Of a DNA stretch of 14,278 nt, positions 1 through 5,778 are shown in pieces (the stretch's first letter is position 1; each line of letters starts with the position of its first letter). A program made the translations under genes and the position numbers. The notes beneath the pieces were generated by a model, which worked only from the letters and a program-made list of their open reading frames with translations, was not told the origin of the DNA and did not search any database. Source of the DNA: Solobacterium sp. (lineage in GTDB: Bacteria > Bacillota_I > Bacilli_A > Erysipelotrichales > Erysipelotrichaceae); the NCBI GenBank assembly GCA_016284975.1, contig JAEEPV010000082.1, positions 1 through 14,278 of the forward strand, written 5' to 3'.

Positions 1-236
1 AACCCGCCATAGGTATATCTGCTGATGACTGTGACCGCTTCTGCCTGATGGATCCGTTTTCCCATATCTTCATAGCCGTCTTTGATCACACACGTTCCCG
101 GCGTTTTATTCCAACAGGAAAAGCATCCGACGCAGGGACGGCTTGCACCGGTATCCGAAATTACATCCCAGCCATCATAGCCCTGCCGAAACGATTCCCA
201 TTCGGTTTCACTTAAATCATGAATAATAAGATTCAT
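1..236 (-). CDS. Flavodoxin-fold NAD(P)H-dependent oxidoreductase, partial (C-terminus beyond the window)
   Basis: The first 78 residues are visible, reading from ATG at 236 toward the left edge. Four cysteines lie in a recognisable pattern, PCVGCFSCW then KTPGTCVIKD (Cys35, 38, 41, 49), followed by a hydrophobic strand ending in RYTYGG. This pattern is typical of the flavodoxin/NADPH-dependent FMN reductase family. Such proteins usually bind FMN in the cytoplasm and reduce quinones, disulfides or other small electrophiles; the substrate here is unknown. The N-terminus begins MNLIIHDLSETEW and lacks the usual GSxRxxS flavin-phosphate loop, so FMN binding may differ. The start lies 18 bases after the stop of the YdeI-like gene with no terminator between, so co-transcription is likely. 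The Shine-Dalgarno is poor (only a GAG about 8 bases upstream), which suggests dependence on the upstream gene. The family call is fairly sure. Confidence 0.72.
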   Translation of the reverse strand, partial: MNLIIHDLSETEWESFRQGYDGWDVISDTGASRPCVGCFSCWNKTPGTCVIKDGYEDMGKRIHQAEAVTVISRYTYGG

Positions 237-254
237 AGAATAAACTCATTTGTA

Positions 255-821
255 TCAGTAATCACTTAGTCTGCCGTAGTCATCCCAGCTTCCGTACAGA
301 TTTCCTTTTTTTGTTTCTTCGATCAGATGCCCCAGCGCATCTTCATACTGCTTTCTGGAAGAATTTTTATAATAGGAAATATTATATGCCCGTACTCTCT
401 GATATAGCGGCGGAAAACTGCGGAACTTTTTCCAGACCCGTGCCTTCTTCAGTGCTTCTTCAATCTCCGGATCCACTTTGAAGCTTCTTGGACCCATTGG
501 AGGAAGTACATTTCTTCCATCATCGGTCATAAGCCCAAGTTTCTCCAGTCTTCTTACCCGTTCTTTATTCAACTCGGTCCACAAACTCCGTTTTTTCCGG
601 GGTGTAAACCGCTGCATTACCACCCCGTCAATCACCTTCATAATACTGTCAATCCATCCAAAACAAAGTGCCTCTTCCACTGCGTCCAGATACCAGAGGC
701 ACATTTCATCCGTCGGTCTGCCCCGCTTGACGGATACCCAGCACTCCTTCTCGGCAGCGCTGTGTTTCATTAGCCAGTCACGGAATTCAGCGCGGGATGT
801 GATATTCAGTACATTTTTCAA
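255..821 (-). CDS. YdeI/OmdA family protein (YdeI or OmpD-associated)
   Basis: This 188-residue cytoplasmic protein has the family hallmarks. An N-terminal 'ITSRAEFRDWL' segment is followed by 'DAVEEALCFGWIDS' (about residues 46-59) and 'QRFTPRKKRSLW' (about 70-81). A C-terminal basic/aromatic segment (about 120-170) matches the OmdA-type domain. The family is widespread and sometimes annotated as bacteriocin-protection, but its biochemical role is not established. The start is a TTG at 819-821, chosen because AGAGG stands 7 bases upstream; the first internal Met (residue 18) lies inside the conserved N-terminal motif. It sits 30 bases after the diguanylate cyclase stop and 18 bases before the flavodoxin-like gene, consistent with a three-gene transcript. 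No truncation is evident. Confidence 0.82.
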   Translation of the reverse strand: MKNVLNITSRAEFRDWLMKHSAAEKECWVSVKRGRPTDEMCLWYLDAVEEALCFGWIDSIMKVIDGVVMQRFTPRKKRSLWTELNKERVRRLEKLGLMTDDGRNVLPPMGPRSFKVDPEIEEALKKARVWKKFRSFPPLYQRVRAYNISYYKNSSRKQYEDALGHLIEETKKGNLYGSWDDYGRLSDY

Positions 822-851
822 AGGAATCCCTCTCGTAAACGAATCCGCAGA

Positions 852-1952
852 TCACTCAAAGCGCATGTATTTGCGCCGATCGTTTCCGTTCATGTTATAG
901 AAATGGGACTTCGCCTCATACATCTTCTTGTCTGCTTCTTTTGCCAGCCCCACAATATCCAGATCCGGGAAGTTCTTATGACATGCAAATCCGCTTGCGG
1001 TCGTCAGTGTCAGATCATTCTCCTGAGACCATTTTTCCATTGCCTTCTTCAGATCAAGCAGCTTCTGATCGACTGCCGCTTGTTCCGCATTCGTCAATAT
1101 AACAAATTCATCTCCGCCGATGCGGAAGATCTTCCCTTTCTCACCGAAGCACTGTTCAATACATCTTGCGGCTCCAATGATGAGTTTGTCACCTGCAACA
1201 TGGCCATAGGTATCATTGATATTTTTCAGTCCGTTCAGATCAATTGCCACATACGTCAGATCTTCCGGCATTGCGCCTTCCTCTTTGATCTTCTGAATTT
1301 CTTCTTCGTACACACGCCGGTTGGCAAGACCGGTCATGACATCGATATCTGCATTTTCTTCTTCATTAACGATTCGTTCTGCCAGCTGCTTCTTCAGAAT
1401 CATAAAGCTGACACCTACTACCAGCTGGAACACAAAGAAAATAAACAGATTGATCATTGGTCCGACAGAACCGGAAATGATGGCAGTGAAATAAAGCATG
1501 ATTCCATCTGCGATCAGAACAATCAGTATATAAACCAGCGCGGACAGATAAAAACTCAGCGGTACGACCAGTGAAAACGTCATGAATACCGTAGGATCAA
1601 TGACGTTGTATTTCATTGCATCGGAAATCGTAATTCCAAGAGACCATGCGAAAAAGAAGAGCACCCAGACCGGATTGACTATATCGAATATCTTAAAACG
1701 CCGGCGCATATCTTTTTTTGCATAGATCGTCAGGCCGATAAAAATCAGCGCCATTGACAGCAGTGCGATATAAAAGATCCGATATTTGTTGATATATGGC
1801 CCAAATAAAGTCGGATTTGCCAAAGTATATAAAAGCATGCATACTTCAAGGACCGCTACAATAGTCATTGTAAGTGTAGAGGTACGCATCGAAGTACCGT
1901 AGATCATCATCATTATCTTTTCATCTTTGCTTAACTTTTTTTTCGTGTTCAT
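852..1952 (-). CDS. Membrane-bound diguanylate cyclase (GGDEF domain)
   Basis: This 366-residue protein has about six hydrophobic membrane segments (roughly residues 25-47, 57-77, 92-112, 121-140, 138-158, 165-186), then a cytoplasmic GGDEF domain (about 200-350). The intact signature FRIGGDEF has its GGDEF at 279-283. The metal/substrate region AIDLNGLKNINDTYGHVAGD (237-256) is also intact, so it should make cyclic di-GMP from two GTP. The usual product-inhibition site, RxxD with Arg nine residues before GGDEF, is absent: those positions are Gly and Gly. Feedback inhibition by that route is therefore unlikely. The membrane part is not a recognised sensor (no PAS, MHYT or CHASE motif seen). 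The ATG at 1950-1952 has no clear Shine-Dalgarno, and three consecutive Met codons at residues 14-16 are alternatives. It is probably first in a transcript with the two genes that follow. Confidence 0.9.
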   Translation of the reverse strand: MNTKKKLSKDEKIMMMIYGTSMRTSTLTMTIVAVLEVCMLLYTLANPTLFGPYINKYRIFYIALLSMALIFIGLTIYAKKDMRRRFKIFDIVNPVWVLFFFAWSLGITISDAMKYNVIDPTVFMTFSLVVPLSFYLSALVYILIVLIADGIMLYFTAIISGSVGPMINLFIFFVFQLVVGVSFMILKKQLAERIVNEEENADIDVMTGLANRRVYEEEIQKIKEEGAMPEDLTYVAIDLNGLKNINDTYGHVAGDKLIIGAARCIEQCFGEKGKIFRIGGDEFVILTNAEQAAVDQKLLDLKKAMEKWSQENDLTLTTASGFACHKNFPDLDIVGLAKEADKKMYEAKSHFYNMNGNDRRKYMRFE

Positions 1953-2025
1953 ATAATTAAGATACCGTAAATTTTATATTCTTGGCGATATAAATAATCT
2001 TTTTTATAATAGCTATCTATTTTAT

Positions 2026-2052
2026 CGAAAAGCCGCAGTTTTTTCCGCGGCC
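2026..2052 (-). terminator. Intrinsic terminator of the DeoR-family gene
   Basis: On the minus strand a 7-bp stem (GCCGCGG / CTGCGGC, one G-U pair) with an AAAAAA loop spans 2032-2051 and is followed by TTTTCG. It lies about 25 bases after the regulator's stop. The plus-strand side also has a T run (2054-2058), so it could work weakly in both directions. Confidence 0.75.
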
Positions 2053-2073
2053 TGTTTTTCGAAATAGGTAAAC

Positions 2074-2853
2074 TCAAACGGTTATAACTCTGGAGATCTT
2101 TTTCAGAAGCGCTTTCTGATCTTTTTTGCGGATCCCGGAATCGGTAATCAGCAGATCAACCTGCGACAGATCTGCAAATTTCTGGAAACCGACCTGCCCG
2201 AATTTTGAGGAATCCGCCAGCAGGATCACTTCTTCGGAAGCGTTGATCATTGCCCGTTTAACCGCTGCCAGATCGCTGTTTACCGTCGTCAGCCCATCGG
2301 CGGTCACCGCAGAAGTCGCCAGAAACAGTTTCTTGAAGTGGTAACTCCCAAGCTCATCCAGTACCTGCTGACCATAGGTATAATGAAACCCGCTTCGGAT
2401 ACAGCCGCCGATCAGGTGCAGTTCACAGTTTTCCTTGGATTCAAGTATCTGCATTCCATACAGATCATTTGAATATACCGTAAGTCCGCTCAGAGATGAC
2501 CCTGCCAATGCGGTGCAGAAAGCAGATATCGTTGTCCCGTTATCGATCAGAATCGTTTCATGGGAAGAGACATATTTTAGGGCCGCCTCTGCAATTGCCT
2601 TCTTTTCCTGAAAGTGGCTGCGCTCATGAATACCAAGTTCCTGCAGATAGGTTTCCACTGATTTTGGAAGAACCGCACCGCCATGCGTCCTCCGCAGGCA
2701 CCCTTTTTTCTCCAGCACGGAAAGATCCGTCCGGATCGTTGCGCCGCTGACACCAAAATAATCACTCAGATTCTGAACGGTGACACTTTTACGCTCTTTG
2801 AGCAGATTTATGATTTCATCCTGACGTTCTTCGGTAAACAGTTTGGTTTCCAT
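2074..2853 (-). CDS. DeoR-family sugar-responsive transcriptional regulator
   Basis: The protein is 259 residues from ATG 2851-2853, normal for DeoR/GlpR repressors. An N-terminal winged helix-turn-helix (about 5-60) contains EERQDEIINLLKE, a recognition helix around SGATIRTDLSVL and the family signature RRTHGGA (54-60). The C-terminal sensor domain (about 75-235) carries IDNGTTIS, the loop that in this family usually contacts a sugar phosphate. An in-frame TTG at 2907 would add 18 residues (starting MSTYTFIYF), but these are unlike the family and lack a ribosome site, so the ATG is preferred. The gene diverges from the deoC operon, so it most likely represses that operon and itself until a phosphorylated intermediate accumulates. 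No Shine-Dalgarno precedes the ATG, and a TACAAT box ends six bases before it, so the mRNA may be leaderless. Confidence 0.88.
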   Translation of the reverse strand: METKLFTEERQDEIINLLKERKSVTVQNLSDYFGVSGATIRTDLSVLEKKGCLRRTHGGAVLPKSVETYLQELGIHERSHFQEKKAIAEAALKYVSSHETILIDNGTTISAFCTALAGSSLSGLTVYSNDLYGMQILESKENCELHLIGGCIRSGFHYTYGQQVLDELGSYHFKKLFLATSAVTADGLTTVNSDLAAVKRAMINASEEVILLADSSKFGQVGFQKFADLSQVDLLITDSGIRKKDQKALLKKISRVITV

Positions 2854-2859
2854 AAACAC

Positions 2860-2888
2860 ATTGTAACAGCCGGCAAAATGAAAGTAAA
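2860..2888 (-). promoter_or_regulatory. Candidate promoter of the DeoR-family gene
   Basis: On the minus strand a TTTACT -35 (2883-2888) and TACAAT -10 (2860-2865) are separated by 17 bases. The -10 ends six bases before the chosen ATG, which implies a transcript with essentially no leader. The -35 overlaps the ATGAAAGTA direct repeats, so the regulator could shut its own promoter. Confidence 0.45.
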
Positions 2889-2896
2889 TGAAAGTA
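2878..2896. promoter_or_regulatory. Candidate DeoR-type operator (tandem ATGAAAGTA repeats)
   Basis: The nonamer ATGAAAGTA occurs at 2878-2886 and again at 2888-2896, a 10-base period that places both copies on one DNA face. DeoR-family regulators often bind GAAA-containing direct repeats. The pair lies just upstream of the plus-strand -35 and over the minus-strand -35, where one bound complex could control both genes. Inference from position and repeat only. Confidence 0.45.
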
Positions 2897-2900
2897 TATG

Positions 2901-2930
2901 TTGACAATTGAAAATCCCATAAAATAAAAT
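2901..2930 (+). promoter_or_regulatory. Promoter of the deoC operon
   Basis: A perfect TTGACA -35 (2901-2906) is followed after 18 bases by TAAAAT (2925-2930). Transcription would begin near 2937, giving a leader of about 43 bases that holds the AGGAGG of deoC. It is the best promoter match in the window. A CAATTG palindrome (2905-2910) overlaps the end of the -35. Confidence 0.75.
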
Positions 2931-2979
2931 CTATTTATAAAAAATGGAATACAGGCAGGTAACTGCAGGAGGAACAATT

Positions 2980-3663
2980 ATGGACTATTCATTACAGCAG
3001 ATCGCGCAGATGGTAGATCATACCAATCTGCACGCTGACGCAACAACAGCGGATTTTCAGAAACTCTGCGATGAAGCAATCCAATATGGATTCAAATCGG
3101 TCGCCATCAATACCTATCCGGTAGCGATGTGCCGGAAGATGCTGGAAGGCTCACAGGTACTGACCGGTGCCGCAGTCGGATTTCCGCTCGGACAGACAAC
3201 GATCGCAACCAAAACAGCGGAAGCTGAAAATGCCGTAAAAGACGGGGCACAGGAATTTGATTATGTTCTCAATGTCGGAAAACTGAAAGAACATGACTAT
3301 GCCTATATCGAAGAAGAGATGCGTGCTTTGGTGGCAGTCGCAAGGAAAGCAGGAATCTGTGCGAAGGTTATTTTTGAGACCTGCTATCTTACGGAAGAAG
3401 AGATCATTGAAGCGGCGAAAATCGCTTCCCGTGTAAAACCGGATTTCGTTAAGACAAGTACAGGATTTGGAACCGCCGGAGCAAAGCCGGAACATGTACG
3501 TCTGATGAAGCAGTATGCGGGAGCAGATGTTCAGGTCAAGGCAGCCGGAGGAATCCGTACCTGGGAAGCAGCGAAAGAAATGGTCGAAGCAGGAGCAACA
3601 CGTCTCGGAACTTCCAGCGGAATCAAGATCATTGAAGAAATGAAAGCCGACGGATATCAGTAA
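2980..3663 (+). CDS. deoC: Deoxyribose-phosphate aldolase (DERA)
   Basis: This 227-residue class I aldolase is a normal length for the family. DERA cleaves 2-deoxy-D-ribose 5-phosphate to acetaldehyde and glyceraldehyde 3-phosphate in the cytoplasm. Catalytic landmarks are intact: the Schiff-base lysine in VKTSTGFG (Lys158), the second lysine in VKAAGGIRT (Lys187), EFDYVLNVG with Asp94 in the proton-relay position, CAKVIFET (Lys129), GFPLG (68-71 region) and the phosphate-binding GTSSG near 210. The ATG at 2980 is chosen because AGGAGG (2967-2972) lies 7 bases upstream; an in-frame ATG at 2944 has no ribosome site. It is first in a five-gene operon, 16 bases before the next gene. None of the usual deoxyribose partners (deoxyribokinase, phosphopentomutase, nucleoside phosphorylase) is present, so the aldolase may act on a different phosphorylated deoxysugar. 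Confidence 0.92.
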   Translation: MDYSLQQIAQMVDHTNLHADATTADFQKLCDEAIQYGFKSVAINTYPVAMCRKMLEGSQVLTGAAVGFPLGQTTIATKTAEAENAVKDGAQEFDYVLNVGKLKEHDYAYIEEEMRALVAVARKAGICAKVIFETCYLTEEEIIEAAKIASRVKPDFVKTSTGFGTAGAKPEHVRLMKQYAGADVQVKAAGGIRTWEAAKEMVEAGATRLGTSSGIKIIEEMKADGYQ

Positions 3664-3679
3664 GGTCAGGTGAGAAATA

Positions 3680-4723
3680 ATGAAGGATAAAGTCCGGGTC
3701 TGCCTGATCGGCTGTGGTCGTGCAGGCATGATTCATGCCCGCAGCTATATGGGCGGGGTCTCTGGTGCTGTGCTTGCCGCACTCTGCGATCCGTCTGAAG
3801 AAAATCTCTCTGCCGCATCAGTTGAAACCGGTGTTTCAGCAGTCTTCAGCGACTGGCACGATGTGATGAAAGATCCTTCCATCGACGCAGTCATCGTTGT
3901 CACCCCAACCCAGTTCCATCGGGACATCGTGATCGCCGCAGCGGAAGCCGGTAAACATGTATTCTGTGAAAAACCCATGGCTTCAGATGAAACCGAATGC
4001 GACGAAATGACAGAGGCATGCCGTAACCATAACGTAAAACTGCAGCTTGGCTTTATGCGCCGCTTTGACAAAAGCTTCAGGCGCGGAAAACAGCTGCTGG
4101 AAGAAGGCACAGTCGGTAAAGCCACACTGATCAAATCCAATACCTATGGACCCAGTGAACCGAAAGAATGGATGTACGATGTGCATAAAAACTATGGTCC
4201 GCTCGGAGAGGTCAACAGTCATGATTTTGACACCGTCCGCTGGTATGCAAAAAGCGAAGTAAAGATGATTCATGCGATCGGAGGTAATTTCCGCAGTCAG
4301 GAAAAAGCAGAAGAATATCCGGACTACTATGATACCTGTTCCGTACTGCTGGAATTTGAAAACGGAATTCTCGGTGTGATAACAGGAGCGCAGTATGTCC
4401 GCTACGGATATGATTCCAGAGCAGAGATCCTCGGTACAACCGGAATCATCAAGGTTGGATCTCAGCAGGCCAATAACGCTGAAGCAGTTACTTCCGACCG
4501 TGTAATCCATGTCGATTCCATGGATTCCTGGAGAACACTGTTTCTCGATGCGTATAAAGCAGAAGATCAGGCCTTCATTGACTGTATTCGGAACGACACG
4601 GAGCCGCCTGTTACAGGTACTGACGGAAAGATGGCACTCATTCTGGTTAATGAAAGTCTTCGGTCGCTTCTGGAACATCGGCCGGTTTATCTGAAGAACG
4701 GGCTTCCGGAGGAATCAAGATGA
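3680..4723 (+). CDS. Gfo/Idh/MocA-family NAD(P)-dependent sugar/inositol dehydrogenase
   Basis: This 347-residue two-domain oxidoreductase has an N-terminal Rossmann fold with GCGRAG (11-16) followed by MIH. The family EKP motif sits in HVFCEKPMAS (Lys98) and the C-terminal substrate/catalytic segment is GEVNSHDFDTVRW (His181, Asp184). GFMRRFDKSF (124-133) and the HDFD segment resemble inositol 2-dehydrogenases, so an inositol, inosose or sugar ring hydroxyl is a plausible target. This is an inference, since the family also oxidises many aldoses and their derivatives. Such enzymes are cytoplasmic and reversibly transfer hydride to NAD(P). AGGTGAG at 3668-3674 gives the start. The stop overlaps the next gene's start (ATGA, 4720-4723), so translation is probably coupled to the zinc dehydrogenase. 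Paired with that second dehydrogenase it could make an oxidise-then-reduce epimerisation. Confidence 0.88.
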   Translation: MKDKVRVCLIGCGRAGMIHARSYMGGVSGAVLAALCDPSEENLSAASVETGVSAVFSDWHDVMKDPSIDAVIVVTPTQFHRDIVIAAAEAGKHVFCEKPMASDETECDEMTEACRNHNVKLQLGFMRRFDKSFRRGKQLLEEGTVGKATLIKSNTYGPSEPKEWMYDVHKNYGPLGEVNSHDFDTVRWYAKSEVKMIHAIGGNFRSQEKAEEYPDYYDTCSVLLEFENGILGVITGAQYVRYGYDSRAEILGTTGIIKVGSQQANNAEAVTSDRVIHVDSMDSWRTLFLDAYKAEDQAFIDCIRNDTEPPVTGTDGKMALILVNESLRSLLEHRPVYLKNGLPEESR

Positions 4724-5778
4724 AAGCAATACAGCTGTTTGAAGCAGGCCGCCTGGAACTGAGAGATGTTCCGGTACCTGAAATCAACGAACATGAACTG
4801 CTTATAAAAGTCCGCGCCGCCTCGATCTGCGGTACCGATATCCGTATGTGGAAAAACGGTGCTGCACATGCATCAAAGGACGCTCCTCTGATCCCGGGTC
4901 ATGAATTTGCCGGCGATATCGCCAAAGTCGGATCCGCAGTAAAAAACTTTTCCGTGGGAGAACGTGTATCCGTTGCCCCGAACATCGGATGCGGACACTG
5001 CGATGCCTGCGTTTCCGGCAACACCCATCTCTGCTCTGATATGCAGGCGTTTGGCGTCACGATGGACGGCGGATTCGCGGAATATGTTCGAGTCCCTCAG
5101 GAAGTGATCCTGCAGGGCAATATTTCCAAACTCGGGAATGATATCTCCTATGAAGCGGCTGCACTGATCGAACCCCTTTCCTGCGTATATAACGGACAGA
5201 CGCTTCTTGGCATCCGTCCCGGTGATGATGTACTTATTATCGGTCTTGGACCGATTGGCATCATGCATATTATGACGGCACGGATTCTCGGAGCCGGAAA
5301 GATCTTTGTTAACGATCTCAGTAAAGAACGGATCGACAAAGCAAAGGAACTGTTTCCGGAAGTGCTTCCGATCGTTGGAGATGTCATGGAGGGAATTACC
5401 GGATACGGGAATTCCGGTGTGGACATCTGCATCATCGCCGCACCGGCACCGGATGCCCAGGCCGCTTCGCTGGAATATATGAACATGAACGGAAAGCTGC
5501 TGTTCTTTGGCGGTCTTCCGGAAACCAAAAAGATCGTTCCGATCAATACCAACCTTATTCATTACCGTCAGCTTACGATCCAGGGATGTACCAGACAGAG
5601 CATTTCGGAATACCGCAAATGTTCAAAACTCGTAAACGATGGACGTATTCCGCTGGATCTGATCATGTCAGATGCCTACACGCTGGAAGAATATGAACAG
5701 GCTTATCAGAACGCGGCTGCCGCAAAAGGCCTGAAACATGTATTCCGGTTTGATGAGACAGAAATGGAGGACGCATGA
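4720..5778 (+). CDS. Zinc-dependent medium-chain dehydrogenase (sorbitol/threonine dehydrogenase-like)
   Basis: The 352-residue length is typical for the MDR superfamily. Catalytic-zinc ligands are visible as Cys37 in SICGTD and His61-Glu62 in PGHEF, with Glu151 in IEPLSC. The structural-zinc lobe has all four cysteines (91, 94, 97, 105) in GCGHCDACVSGNTHLC. The nucleotide fold has GLGPIG (175-180), and an Asp at the end of the following strand (VNDLS, residue 199) favours NAD over NADP. It should oxidise a secondary alcohol of a polyol, sugar or hydroxy-amino acid; in this context a sugar or polyol is likely. GGAGG (4708-4712) sits 7 bases before the ATG, and the ends overlap both neighbours by four bases (ATGA at 4720 and at 5775), which fixes it in one operon. 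Confidence 0.9.
   Translation: MKAIQLFEAGRLELRDVPVPEINEHELLIKVRAASICGTDIRMWKNGAAHASKDAPLIPGHEFAGDIAKVGSAVKNFSVGERVSVAPNIGCGHCDACVSGNTHLCSDMQAFGVTMDGGFAEYVRVPQEVILQGNISKLGNDISYEAAALIEPLSCVYNGQTLLGIRPGDDVLIIGLGPIGIMHIMTARILGAGKIFVNDLSKERIDKAKELFPEVLPIVGDVMEGITGYGNSGVDICIIAAPAPDAQAASLEYMNMNGKLLFFGGLPETKKIVPINTNLIHYRQLTIQGCTRQSISEYRKCSKLVNDGRIPLDLIMSDAYTLEEYEQAYQNAAAAKGLKHVFRFDETEMEDA

Noticed and set aside
478..1574. Plus-strand open frames (478-900 and 903-1574) opposite the YdeI and diguanylate cyclase genes
   Set aside because: They are antisense to well-supported genes, have no ribosome sites, and their translations show no family features.
2862..2875. Possible catabolite-responsive (cre) element TGTAACAGCCGGCA
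   Set aside because: The central CG and several flanking positions do not fit the consensus; the match is too weak to call.
2854..2907. N-terminal extension of the DeoR-family protein from TTG 2907
   Set aside because: The added residues are unlike the family, no ribosome site is present, and the extension covers the promoter and operator region.
2944..2979. Earlier ATG start for deoC
   Set aside because: No Shine-Dalgarno precedes it, whereas AGGAGG is ideally placed for ATG 2980.
3151..5562. Long minus-strand open frames opposite the deoC operon (3151-3729, 3983-4678, 4873-5562)
   Set aside because: They mirror the codon structure of strong plus-strand genes, lack ribosome sites and contain Cys/His/Phe-rich low-sense sequence.
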